DNA of 64,000 nucleotides, from NCBI RefSeq assembly GCF_019399895.1, contig NC_091874.1:2606501-2670500 (forward strand), written 5' to 3'. Source of the DNA: Cardiocondyla obscurior (taxonomy: Eukaryota; Arthropoda; Insecta; Hymenoptera; Formicidae). The notes beneath the pieces were generated by a model. It was given only the letters and a program-made list of their open reading frames with translations. It was not told the DNA's origin and searched no databases. The number at the start of each line of letters is the position of its first letter. Positions within the stretch are counted from its first letter, which is position 1. Position numbers and translations under genes: made by a program. Shown one piece after another: positions 23,875 through 36,248 of the stretch.

Positions 23875-26800
23875 GTGAGTCACAAAAATACTCTATAATA
23901 TTTATAACATTTTTTTGTAATGTTTGGGGAGGGAATATCTTAAGCAAAAATATAATGTCAGTTCACACGCAGTGAAAAGCGGAATTAAATTAAAAAGAAT
24001 TTTTTCTCACGTTGGGCGGGGAAATGGTTTGGGCGGGTAAGTTTACTTGTTGGAGTATTCATGTTCCTTCGAGACAAAGTAGGGCTAGACATAAAAAAAA
24101 GAAAGCAATAGCGCGCTATGTGATATTCGTAAGTACCTAACATTTAAAATGTTTGAATGAGTGACCGTGCAAGGCAACTTTTATCGAATAACAACAGACA
24201 GGAATTTTTAAAAAGGGTTTCCATTACGTGTAGCACCTCGCGGAGATTGGACTGCATCTTTTATTATCGGCTCGTAAATATTTCAAGTTCTGCAGTGGCA
24301 ATACAGTCGAATATATTTAAAGCGAGGAAATTTTGAATAGGTTGGATTAGAGATATTGAAATAAAATAAAACACAAATAGATTACATTTTCAGAAAATAT
24401 AATCAATAAATTCTGACATAATATAATAGTACTATTTTTAATCATTTAACCATTTGTTTTTCAATTTCATGAATTGAAAGAAAGTTCAGTAATTGTGAGA
24501 TCTTAAGAAAAATAAAATTTTAATAATCCATATGCATATCACTGTCAGCATTAAATTTAATTTTTCTGCACAATAATAATGATAGTATCTAAATCTGTTA
24601 CAATAATATTTAATAGTTTTCATTGATTCTTTCTTCTTTTGCTCTTGCACTTTGATATCGTGTAATAATTCAGTTGCAACATCATTTCGCAGTTCTTTTT
24701 TTTCTGTTTAAAATAATATAAGCATGTACAGATAAAAATATGTCTTAAACAAATTTCAAACAAGACAAAAAATTGAGTAATTCAATCTTACTTTGTTCCG
24801 TAATTAATTTAATAGTATTTTCCATAATTGTCACGTTTCTGTAAATAAAAGTAATTTAATCAATATTTCATAACGTTTACTTAAAAAAAAAAAGAAGGGA
24901 GCTTTAAAAGAGAAGTAAAATATAGCAAAAAAATAAAGTGGCACTTTATTAATCCAAACGCAATAATATTATATTTCTTTTTGTAAGTCGCGTATCTAAG
25001 CGTTTTCACGTTGCAGAGATTTATTGTATAAATATTTAATTCATTAGTTTGCTTGATTTTAATAACGTCGGAATTTAGTGACCACAAATTTTATAGTACA
25101 TTAATGCGTAATGATAAAATGAAAAATTGATGGTAACTGAATTACACGAAGTGCATAAAAATTAAACGACTAGGACCTTTCGTTCGTAATCGTGGAAAGA
25201 AGTTTTTTGTAATAGTCTAAAACTTTGGGTCGTAAGAGAGCTTTGCGCTTTGAATGAACCAATACCGAACGGTGAACTGCGACGCAAAACTTCCAAATAG
25301 CGAATGGTATATATCGAACTTTTCATTTAATGATAAACTTAAAATCGTGCGAGCCGTTCGTAGATACATATGTACACGTACACAACTTGCACATATAAAA
25401 GGTGTCTGGTAGTTATTGAATTACATCTCATGAACGTACTCAAAGTAATTTAAATTACCGAGTAACTAAACTGAAAATGTTTTACTCTTTCGTGTTCCTT
25501 TTTACTGAGAAATCAATGAAAAAGAATCTGGAAATTAATATGCGACCGTGCGATTCGAAATAACTTAATCTGATAATTATTTCGTTATTAGATCCGCGGA
25601 AGCTCAGTTATCCATTGTTTTCGCAGTGTTGTTAACAGCGTTCTTCTTTCAAACGTGTTATTTAGAAACACAATGAGCACTGGACTGCTTTTCTCGAATT
25701 GCACGAATGCTTACTAATTTCCGAATCTTTCTTAAATAATTATTTTTTTTATAACTCACTAAAAAAAAAATCTTGCGAAGCAATAGAAGATTTATATTCG
25801 GTATTACCTTTTTTTTTTTCTCTCTTTATGAAGCCTGATCTAGTAATCACTAGACGCCCGGTATGTGTAATATATACGTGCAAGTTTTCCAACGATGTTT
25901 ACCGTGAACACGATCGGCACGAAATGACAACGTAAAGCACGTAACGCAGTTGTTAAGCACTACTTTATGCTTCGGAGATAGCGCAGAGTATCGTTATATC
26001 GCTATTTCGTGTTAGCCAAGCTCATGTGTCCCGTAAAGGACGCTCGTATAAGACATCGATGTAATCGAAGTACTTTCCGGAGGGTAAAAGCGATATACGA
26101 GTTTCTGGCAGAGAGTTAAATTTAGACTTTAATTAACGTTAACAAATTGCATAGAGAAAATGTAAGAGACTTCGTCGCGTTAATTTAGAAAAAAAACGGT
26201 CTAATATCTGGGTTTTTTTTTTTTTCTTCGCAAGAATTGTCTAAAATAAAGCTATTGATGTCCGCCGGAAAATATTACGCGTATGTTTGTTAAGTATATT
26301 GTATTTTGTTATAAACTAAAATATAACGCGAGTACAAGAGAGAGTGTAGCGAATTAGTGAAATCTGTGTTCCCAATTAATTCTTGTTTGGGAAAGCAGGT
26401 GGCCGAGAATCGATTCACAGCTAACCTGAGTAGCGTGAAACATTTCGAAACTCAACGACAAAGCTAACTCACGGTAAATGAAAATTGGAACAGCTCTTTA
26501 ATGTTCGCTTCGCAAAGAGACGTCGAGAGCTTGTGTAGTAGCTTGGGAATTATGTTTTCGGGGAAATGATATTTATTATTCCTACTGAGAAACAATGGTC
26601 AGTATGCGCTTGGATTTGCTGCGCCGTTATAGAGAACCGTACTTTCGATAGTTCACCAGAGATTTCAAAGGTGAATTGGATCTTGAATTTTTCACAGGAG
26701 CCGTATTACTCAGACGGTCTTAATAGTTGAAACCATTTCCTTATTCGCATAGTACGTGTGTTCTTCGATTGCTTTATTTATACGAGCTAGAATAAAAAAA

Positions 26801-28540
26801 AAAAAAAAAAAAAAACCTGTAGGATGTTTCTTGGCACGTATGTTAATATCGACATACATACATACGTCGAAATTGTTGAAATATCATTGATGTCAAATGT
26901 ATCAGTTAACTCGTTCAATATTGGTTATTTATTTTGTCGCGTTACGTTGTAAATTATTTCGAGAGTTATCAGAAGTTTTTCGTGACGCAGTGTCATCTAA
27001 TATCAAATATTCCGCAAATATGAAACAGGTAATTTGTTTCGCATATAAACACATGTTAGTACGATAAAATTATTGCACGACTGTACTGCAAAGTAACTAT
27101 ATATTTCCAGTTTATCTGCTACGTCCGAAAAGCTAACAAAGCTCGAAATGGTTTCTGATTTTAACGATATGCGTTTAGCATACGTTAGCGTTGAAATATG
27201 TTCTTTAACTTTAAAAACACCTCGCACGTTGAGCCTCGGTATGTTGATTACTGCAAAAGATTACTCCGAAAGTTTAAATAGTTTCTGTAGTATAATTTTT
27301 GTCCCTGCTACTTGCCGAGTCTTTATCATATATTTTGCGTACGTTGCCGTCCTTCGCTGATGATAAAAGAATATTTTTGGAGAAAAAAAATCAGATTAAA
27401 TAATGTGAAATAAAATATAAATTCTAGCGAATGCGCGTGGAAATTAATGTCAATTCGCGGGGCTCGTTTCGGCAATCCCCCCGGCGAGGTGTTCGCTTTA
27501 ATTCTCGACGGTGCAAGACGGTGCAATCACACGAAATGAGAACGAGTCCTTTGAACTTATATAAACGCCGCCCGCCATTTTCTCCGCATCTCATGAATTA
27601 ATTTCGGTCGAACCCGGGTGACGTCCCAAGCTCGAACTTCCGAATATTAAACGCACGATGTAATACGCTCGAAAAATTCAGTTTTAAAAGTCAATATTTG
27701 TGCTTCGCTGTTTCACGTGTATACGTTGATGTATGCGAATGCGTTAATTTTCGTCGAAATGGCTGATTATCGCGACCGATCGAGCACGGATTTTCGCGTC
27801 ACGGCGAAGAGTTATCTCGCGAAAAAAAAAAAAAAAGAAATACTGCATGCGTAAACTCTGATGTCACAACTTTTATTTCGCGTACGGAAAATGTTAAATT
27901 ATGTAATGTTAAAGAATTCGAAATGCGAAATATAAAAAATTCCCCGCGTGCACCGCGAATTATGCTTACCTCGCGGGTAGCTCGTTATGCCCGGCGCATT
28001 TTTCTGATGTGGTTTACTTGAATATCGCCTCGCGACCGAAATACGTGGACGGCGCGCGTGTTCAAAGGCGCAATGTTTGCAGCGGTGACATGCACTACCG
28101 TCTCGTCTCTTTTGTACCGCGTCACGTCGTCGGGCGTGTAAGTGCTTGTGCTCGACACGTTAACGCACAAGAGAGGAGCACGTGTGCATCGAAAAGGGCT
28201 GATCCAAGTCAATAACTCTCGCGTGCGTGAAATTCCCCGTAAGTGATTTGTAGCGATCGCAAAGTTCTAAGTTCCTACATCAGTCAAAGTATTCCTGTGT
28301 ACCAGAGCCAAAATCGAGCTCAACCGTTATTTAACGACTAGCTTATCAATCCGTGATTTATCTCGTGGCTGTCTAGCAGAACTATTCCGTACTGAGCCAG
28401 AAATGTAACGCTTAAAACTTCTAGATACGAGGCAATTGTTTCTAGTTAATAACGTGTTAAAAAATCTAGAAGTTTAAACGTTTTTTTCTCCGCGTACTTG
28501 TTTACTGTTGTTGTTCTAACCTTACGCAACGCTCGCTCGA
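23875..28540. other. AT-rich stretch without a supported gene
   Basis: Mostly AT-rich sequence with A/T runs, including A22 at 26794-26815. A plus-strand GTAAGT near 24037 could close a further small exon of the array gene but lacks a clear acceptor. One minus-strand exon-like segment (26473-26584) is listed separately. Around 27970-28215 both strands are open and nothing is called. Confidence 0.5.
26473..26584 (-). other. Candidate minus-strand coding exon (112 nt)
   Basis: On the minus strand, ACCATTGTTTCTCAG precedes a 37-codon open frame that includes ENIIPKLLHKLSTSLCEANI and ends at a GTGAGT donor. Acceptor, donor and an unremarkable amino-acid mix agree. A segment this short with such sites is expected several times by chance in 64 kb of two-strand sequence. 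It has no identified neighbours or family. Confidence 0.18.
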
Positions 28541-28805
28541 CTGCCGAAATCGCCGGGCAAGCCGGTTCTCGCCGCCCGCCGTCCGCGCGTCCTCCACCTT
28601 GCGAACTTGGAATGCGAGGACCTGCAAGCCGACGTAAACACACGCATGTACTAACACTATCGCGGCGGTCGACTGCCGAATCCGTCGAGGCAACCGGTTC
28701 TTGCCGTTCGCCGCCCGCGCGTCCTCCACCTTGCGAACTTGGAATGCGAGGGACCTGCAGGCCGACGTAAACACACGCACGTACTAGCACTACCGCGGCG
28801 GTCAG
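28541..28805. repeat. 132-bp tandem duplication, two copies
   Basis: Copy 1 (28541-28672) and copy 2 (28673-28805) share a long identical core, CGCGCGTCCTCCACCTTGCG, and then CCGACGTAAACACACGCA. They differ by scattered substitutions and one inserted G. The overlapping open frames here on both strands are a by-product of the GC-rich duplication. No function is evident. Confidence 0.8.
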
Positions 28806-29980
28806 CGGGCCCGGTGCCGAGCTGTCTCGGCAGTCAAGTGCGCGTAGGAATAGGTCAGTACACAACAGTAGAGTAGTACGCGATAAAAAACGTTTAGATA
28901 TCTAGCTTTCCTAGCTTGTTATTAGCTGGAAATAATAGTCTCGCTACACTTCCAGCGCTGGACAGTGGTTAGACGAATACTATAGATAGATTTCTTTTTA
29001 AATCACAACTTAAATAATTTTAATAACACAATAAATACAAGATATTAAATTGTTTATGATAATTTAATTATTTAAAATAATTAATAATATATTTATTTTA
29101 TTTCTATAAACAATTAATATTCACGAGTTCATAATAAGAGAAATCAAGCAATTCTTTAATTTTTTTTTCTTTAATTAAGAGGACTTTTTCATAATTCCCA
29201 CTTAAGCGCAATACTATTGTAATAATGAGATTATTTTGAAATTTAATAGAACTTAATCTTACGAAATATGAAAACGGTCTACTTGAACGCTATAATGCCC
29301 AAGGTGCATTACGATACAATATCGCGGGTTATCAATCTGTCTTGTTACCTGCGACGTGGGAATATAAGACGCTCTTGTTTAAATCTCCCAGCGGAGAATA
29401 ATCCTTCATATGGTAACTGCGCCTTTAATCAGACGTGTACATACGTAATACGTCTTTATAATATAGAATAATCTCTTATTAACACTTCACAATTATTATT
29501 CGTGCAGCGAAATAAAATGCAAAAAAGTATCTTATTGGTTCTGACTTTATTATAAATTTTTTTTTTTTTACGTAATAAAAAGTCGCGTCACAAGCAAATG
29601 AAGAGGACAATGTAAAGAATAGATTACACTCGTGAAATAGGAATATTCAAGAGCACGCAGTTAATGTTGGTAAAGAACATTAGCTATGCCGTTTGAAATC
29701 TTCTCCGCTATTGCGATAAAATGCATTATATAAAACGTTAAACAATGTTCGGGAAGCTTATCTTGGAAATTACCTTCCGGCAGCGCGGTGTTATCTGCGA
29801 CGAAAGTACAAGACTAAGTATTGCCGCATAAAGAAGGGAAGGGCATCGCAATAAAAAATGGGCGATAAAAGACGACAAAATGGTCTCCGCAACAGGAGAA
29901 AAACAAGACTCAATTATTTCCCTTCGCTAAAGCCGTCGTGGAACAACGAGATTTCTATTGTTCTCGAAAATAAAGAAAAC

Positions 29981-30011
<31 letters not shown>

Positions 30012-33000
30012 CGCGGTCGTGTTCGTGCGCTTTTAATATGTCTTAATGAGAAAACTCTATTAATTTATTCAACGCGCTCACAGTCGTCTAATTTGAGGTA
30101 GATAATCGTTTGCGATTATTTATGTGATAAAATTTAAGGAAGGCATTGTTTTAAACCATTGTTTCATCACCAAAAGCACCGTCATCGATTTTTCCTGCCA
30201 GGTTTTTTTTTTCTCTTTTCACTTTTTGCAGCCACACGTTAGAGAGTATATAAATAGTAAAGTATATAGTATAAGCATGCAGACATTTTTATTGATATTT
30301 TTTCCGCTGTCTTCCTGTTTTTAACTAAACCTAGATTTTTCAACTCTTCGCTGCGCGTTAGAGGGTATTTTATTGAAGAACGATACATGGTAGATAGTAG
30401 GTATACGTGTGGTACAGACGGAGTAAATGACGCTGTCTCTATATCCACGCTCCAACAATTCGAAAATCCTACGTCCATTCCCACGAACTCTTTTATTCCA
30501 GGGATTGACACAAAGCTCTCCAAACACCAAACTATCCACGTGAAAAATTGTCTTCGACTGTCTTCCGCTTGTATTGAGCTGTTGTTTCTCTATTGTTGTT
30601 CCGATATTTTTTTTTTTCTCTCCCATAACTATTTGCGTCGTCGCGTCAGATATTCGTCATATGGCGTTCTGCAAAAATGTTTGCAGCCTCGCGTGATACT
30701 TACACGCGAACAGGGACAACTAGATAAAGCATCAAACGTTTTTTTTTTTTTTTCCCCGGAAGGCATTTTAAATTGACGGTAGAAAAAAGGTAGTTGGAAA
30801 ATGTCGACGAGACGGTTGATAGAACGTCTTCTTCGTAACACCGGGTGTAGCTTTGCGTAGCGTAGCGGCTCTCAATGGTCGAAGTGCGCCCGGGAGCGCG
30901 CGACGCTAAAACTGTCTGACTATGTGTACGCCTTAATCCCTTACGGGCTGCTTAATTCCAGGACGATTACCTTTACGCCTGGGCCCACCAGATTTTCCAC
31001 TCACGTACGCTTATGATCCCGGCGTCGCAGTCCACTTTGCTCGGTTCTCGCGCTTCCGCATATGCTCGCGCATAGAAACACCCGAGACGCACACGAGCGA
31101 AGTCTATCTATCTCGCGCGTTCGATATCAAACCACCACGAAATCCCCCACGTACGCGCGCATATTTCTAAATAATCGCGACAATACGCTGCACTTCGATA
31201 CGCCCAGTCATATCGAACGCACACAGCCCACCCCTTCGTATACAGACACAAGTGGAATACGCCACTGTCGGCGCTAACGGGGATTGTAATCTGCTTTGGG
31301 GCGTTTTTGTCGCTTTCTGGCACGCCGGCCTGTAATCTTTCGACAGCCCGTGTGTCGTCATTGGTTCTCTGCTCTTTTGGTATACTAACGACATCCTCTC
31401 ATGGCGGGGTTAAAAAAAAAAACGCTGCGCGAGCAAATTATACAAACGAATACCGATTCTCCGTACGTGTAATAAAGTTCAACGAGATTAACCAATTAAT
31501 TTTTGTCCCTCGCGACGTGACATTTGCTTCGATCATCCGCACAAATATTTGCAGAAAATGCATCTTCGTTGTACATTTACTTGAGTGCGAAGAGTGCTTC
31601 GTTAATTTTTTTTTTTTATAGATACGTGAGAAAAATCAATTTTTATAAATAGCCGGAGAACGATTAATCGCATTCGAGAACACATCTTTCTGTCATTTGT
31701 ACCGCGTGGCGACTGAAGAAATGATTTATAAAATAAATATACATATATCGCGCGTATACGCGTCCGCGCGGTGGGACCGAAATGTATTTTGCGTGATCGA
31801 TGATTAACGCGTAACGCATTCGGCGCGTGATTTGTGATCCAATCGGCACTCGGCGAATTTGTAAAAGATGCGATTGTGTAGTATGTAAATCGTTCCGTGA
31901 TCTACCGCTCTCAGATGGAAATTTTAATCGTCACGCACTGTGTCATCGCGATGGTGCGTTAAGCATATGCCGTTTCGAATCGGGCGATTTATATTTTGAC
32001 GACACGCGCGATTCCGCACGGCACGCGGTTATCCTCTTATCGTTACTTCGTGTCATAAATCCACGTTAAAACTTTTTGCATTTTTTCCCCTGCATATATC
32101 CATAACGGTACACAAGTGCCGTACATATGTATTTGATAAATACAGCCTATCTATACAACTTCCATCGTGCGCGTAAAGAATTACTTTCCTGGGGACGATT
32201 TTCAATTTTTCGTAGAGAGCAAAGGAATCGACGGGGAGAATTCTCCGGGCGTGCATTCGCAAACATCTTTTCATCGCGCAGCACGCATCGTCTTTTCGTA
32301 TTTTTCCTGCAAATGTCTAGAATTCTCGTAGGTACTCTGTTCGATTTCTCGTAGAAATGGTGATTCTCCGACGACGACGTCGATCATTTCCATTTCTTAA
32401 TAGATTCCGCGAGGGATGATTGGATCGAGAAACCCGATCGGAAACAATTTGACATAGTTGACGAATGCAATCATCGTACACATACATAAATTTCAACGAA
32501 TATAGAATTTCAATACGGTACATACCGTTATTAGTGACTTTGTATCGATTAAAAAATATCAGTAAAGAATAGGATAAACGTTTATTCTCCACAAAACGCG
32601 CGTTAAAAAAATAAAAAAAAATAAAACAAATTACGTTAGATCCCATTAATAAAATATATTAATTCTAAACCGAATAAAATCGCATCACTGGCGTATTGTT
32701 AATTATACAATATTGACATTAGCAAAGTATATTGTGTTGTTGAGAAGTAGTATCATACTACGGAAGTAAATGATTAGATTAGTTTATTTAGATACCGAGC
32801 GCACTTGGGGAAGCATAATTATTCGCTCGCGGCGGCTTCTACAAATAGTATTCAGCGTATATTAATTATTGCTCATCTCCTAGCTTGTCTCACGCACGTA
32901 GACAGCTTGATAGTATATGTACATAAATTTCAGTCTCTCATAATGACCTCATACTCCCTGCGATTCAATGCAAGTGACTTATCGTTACGTTCGAGGGACG

Positions 33001-36000
33001 TTGGGTATTAGCGGAATCATTCATCGATCGCTTGCACCCACAGTGCACGAATACGTTGGCAAGAATGATGTACCTAATGATAAGTGATAATGATAAAAGT
33101 GTCGCTTTGCACCAACATTAAACTATAATTGTTTATGTACGAAATTCAGCCCGAATATTAATTTACACGAATTCGAGAGAATGCACTACAATTAATTTCT
33201 CTTTAGACGTGCTATAATTTGTGTCAGGATTCAAAATTGGATTCCGCTCGTAGCTATATGCTGCATAATACGATTGGAGAGCGAATCGGTAACAGAAATA
33301 TAATATAAAAATGTAGAATATATTATATTAAAATATTTACATATATCAATTTGCATGTCAATACATGCGTGTAAAATTGTAAACAGGATTGCATTTTGAA
33401 ATCTGACGCGAATTATAAATTGTCTAAAATGAGCTTTACATTGATCGTTATATTATATCATATTATATGAGACATTTTGTAAACGTCATTATTTTTGTAG
33501 GATCTGTATCTCCTTTCTTTTTTCGAGTAACGTGAACATTCGGGATATTCGTTTTGCGTATAATTATTCTGTGTTAATCACACAGCATGAAATGCTTATA
33601 AATTTATGAATATTTAAGTAGGTCAATTTAAAATTTATGCAACGCTGCTATTGCCGAGCGACAAAGAAGCCGTTACACGAGTGCGACGGAATTACAATTA
33701 TTTTGCTCAAACGTTTAACAACAAGTCGACGAATGTTTTTGGTAATCGAACTAGTTTAAACGAGCGGGTCCTAAGCAAACTTGTTTGCGCGAAAATTTGT
33801 TTAAACGAGCTCCGCGCTGTTTTCTGTCCGGCGGTAATCTGTCAAAGAGCCCCTGCCGGTTTTTCAATTTTGCCGATGTCGTTTATCGCGCGATATATTA
33901 GCGCCATAAATAATCACGAAATGGCGATGTAGCCGCGCAATAAAAAAAAAAAAAAAAGGAGGAGGCTCGGTTTTTGTCATGAACATTTAATCCCCATTCA
34001 ATCGTGTACGTGTTATACTCTCATCGTGCATAACGAACACGTGCAGCAAACACATGCAAGCCGGCTCGACGCTTTAATCGCCGCTGCATTGTTTCCTACA
34101 GCAATAAAGGGGAGGATTCGGGAAGCGGCGTCGAAGAAAAGGTCCGCGAATTAGTCCGTATGAAGGTCTCTCTCTTCCTTTCTGTTTTTTTTTTTTTTTT
34201 TTTTTTTTTTGCGGTCGCTCGTTTTTCTATCTGTCGCGCGGGTGGCCCCGTAAATAAAAGTCGGAACCGGAAGCGGTCAGACCGCGGAGCGCGTACAACT
34301 TTGCCGCTGAGATAATGGACCGGGGATAATTAACGGTTCTCCACTCGCGTGCGCATCGACCGAGTGATTTTAATTTCTGAATCTATCTCGACTGTCACGC
34401 GAGTGATTCGCTCGTTAGCGCTCGTTTTGCATTCCGCCGTGATCACCAGACGCCAAATGAAGAATGTAAATACGACGTTGATTAAATTTGAGAAGCTGTA
34501 TCTATCACAAAGTAATAGAAGTAAAATATTTTTTTTTTATCGATATTTTTATCGATATAAACGGAGCCACTTTATAGCTGTTAAAATTGACCTTTTACGA
34601 AAATTACAAAAATTTCATTAAAAACATTTGTAGATAGATCGCATATGTAAAATACTTTTTTTTTTTCTTTTTTTTTTTTTTAACACATCGAGTACCGCGT
34701 GACGTCACGAGAGGGGTGAGGTGGGGCTTTCTGTCTGAACTGCTTTTGCATTTCTTGCTGGAACTACTTCAGAAGAATACCTACGGTTATTTCACATAAT
34801 TTCACATGCGCGACGTGTCTCTTGAAAATATTCTCTACAAATATTTCGCATTTTTACACATTGTACGTACGACAATATTCGGCTTTCGAGTGTCACGAAA
34901 TAAAGATGGTAGCACTCTGCCTGGCTTTACCCCTCTTTTACGTCGTATCTCAACAGAATCCTTCGACATAACGACACGCCAAGGACTTGCAGGATATTTG
35001 CTCGCGGCAAACATGCCATTGCAACTGCAACTACGGTGATTTTCGGCACACTGTCTCCTGGCTGAGGCTTTATGGCAATGGCGAGGCTCAGCAAGCGTTA
35101 TTAAACCTCGAAGGACGATGCAAGGAATTTTCTCTGTTCGTGTTAGTCTCTGATAGCAGACTTACGCAGGTTCTTGTATATATGCGTGTACACATATATC
35201 CAAGATATAATTACACCGCGAAAAAGATAAGATTATTATATTCTTAATCCTGGCAAGAAGTTGCATCGACATTTTTCATTTATTATCATTATAAGAAATA
35301 TTATTAAAAAATAAGATTATATCGTGTGCAAATGAATGAATTGGCCAAACATCCCTCGAACACCATTAGATAATTATCGTTCATTGAACAAAATATCGAA
35401 TATCAATTGAATCGCTGGTTCGAACGAGATATTTGATTTCAAAATGCATTTCAATATTTATATGTGTTGATATAAAGTAAATTTTAATAATAATTAATGA
35501 AAATGGTTCAAAACAAATTACAATTTACTAATTATCCAACTGTTCTTTTGATTATCAAAATATCGTTGTCACTACAAAACGTCATACGAAATCATAAATG
35601 CAGGATAAAGTTTTAACGATAAATCACATCTGTCACTGAGAATAATTAGAAAAAATTTTCACCGATCCGATTTATGTACTATTAATCCGATAAAATTATT
35701 TAGGACTAATCAAGAGGTGAGCAAATTCTATATTTAATCATTTTATCGAGCTTGATTATTTTGATATTAATTATTTCTGCAAGTTAATATCTGGAAGGCT
35801 TCGCATAATTTTAGCTTTAAAAGACGAGACTATCGATCACGCGCAACCCTCGATGTTAGATAGAACCCTATCAGTAGAAGGTTAAATTGATTGTGAAATT
35901 CGTTTTAAAACTTCGGAAAAAGTTTTCTCTCTGAATGTGTACTTTTTCCAGGATCATTGCTTCCGGAAATGTACATTTGAAATTGTACATCGTTATACGA

Positions 36001-36108
36001 TTGCTCGTATATTTTCAATTTATTTCATTTGCTGCATTACGATATTGTTTTTCAATCACATTTTCAATATTTTATATTCAATTAGGTTTGAAATTCAAAT
36101 TTCTGTAG
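28806..36108. other. Gene-poor stretch
   Basis: AT-rich intergenic or intronic DNA with a GC-richer island at about 30840-31400. There, a minus-strand frame of about 35 codons ends at a GTGAGT donor (exon end 31005) after residues AREPSKVDCDAGIISV, but it lacks a convincing acceptor. Mutually overlapping frames on both strands at 30239-30841 give no consistent gene. There is a T26 run at 34185-34210. Confidence 0.45.
34185..34210. repeat. T26 homopolymer
   Basis: An uninterrupted run of 26 T. Such runs are common here; others lie at 26794-26815 (A), 37416-37437 (T) and 44540-44565 (A). Confidence 0.9.
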
Positions 36109-36248
36109 GGGATCGGAAAAAAAAAAAAGAAATAATGAAAGCCTGCGGTGGTATTTATTTATTTCTGCTTTTGATAAAGTTGCAATTAATATCTTATCTC
36201 GAATATTTAACGTCAGCAAGATCGAGAAGGCGAAGCGAGATAACACGA
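36109..36248 (+). CDS. Candidate first coding exon of a secreted protein (CDS 36135-36248)
   Basis: An acceptor TTTCTGTAG ends at 36108. A 26-base leader precedes ATG at 36135, with A at -3. The 38-codon frame runs to a GTAAGT donor at 36249, phase 0. The peptide starts MKACGGIYLFLLLIKLQLIS: a hydrophobic h-region, then Ser-Ala as a possible cleavage site, then Arg-rich ARSRRRSEITR. Basic residues after a signal peptide suit a peptide-hormone or pro-domain precursor, but that is inference. No downstream exon was recognised. Chance hydrophobic frames occur in AT-rich DNA, so this is tentative. Confidence 0.35.

Noticed and set aside
27600..27625. GGGTTCGACC-like sequence resembling a tRNA T-loop (minus strand)
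   Set aside because: The arms do not form a 5-bp T stem and no cloverleaf can be drawn around it.
27966..28150. Minus-strand frame containing CHRCKHCAFEH before a GTAAGC donor, zinc-finger-like
   Set aside because: The spacing after the cysteines does not fit a C2H2 finger, there is no start or acceptor, and the plus strand is equally open.
28446..28865. Three overlapping ORFs of 90-139 codons on both strands
   Set aside because: They are produced by the GC-rich 132-bp tandem duplication; repeats in length multiple of three keep frames open.
30239..30841. Overlapping ORFs of 70-129 codons on both strands
   Set aside because: Frames contradict each other, contain homopolymer Lys/Phe runs from A/T tracts, and show no recognisable domain.
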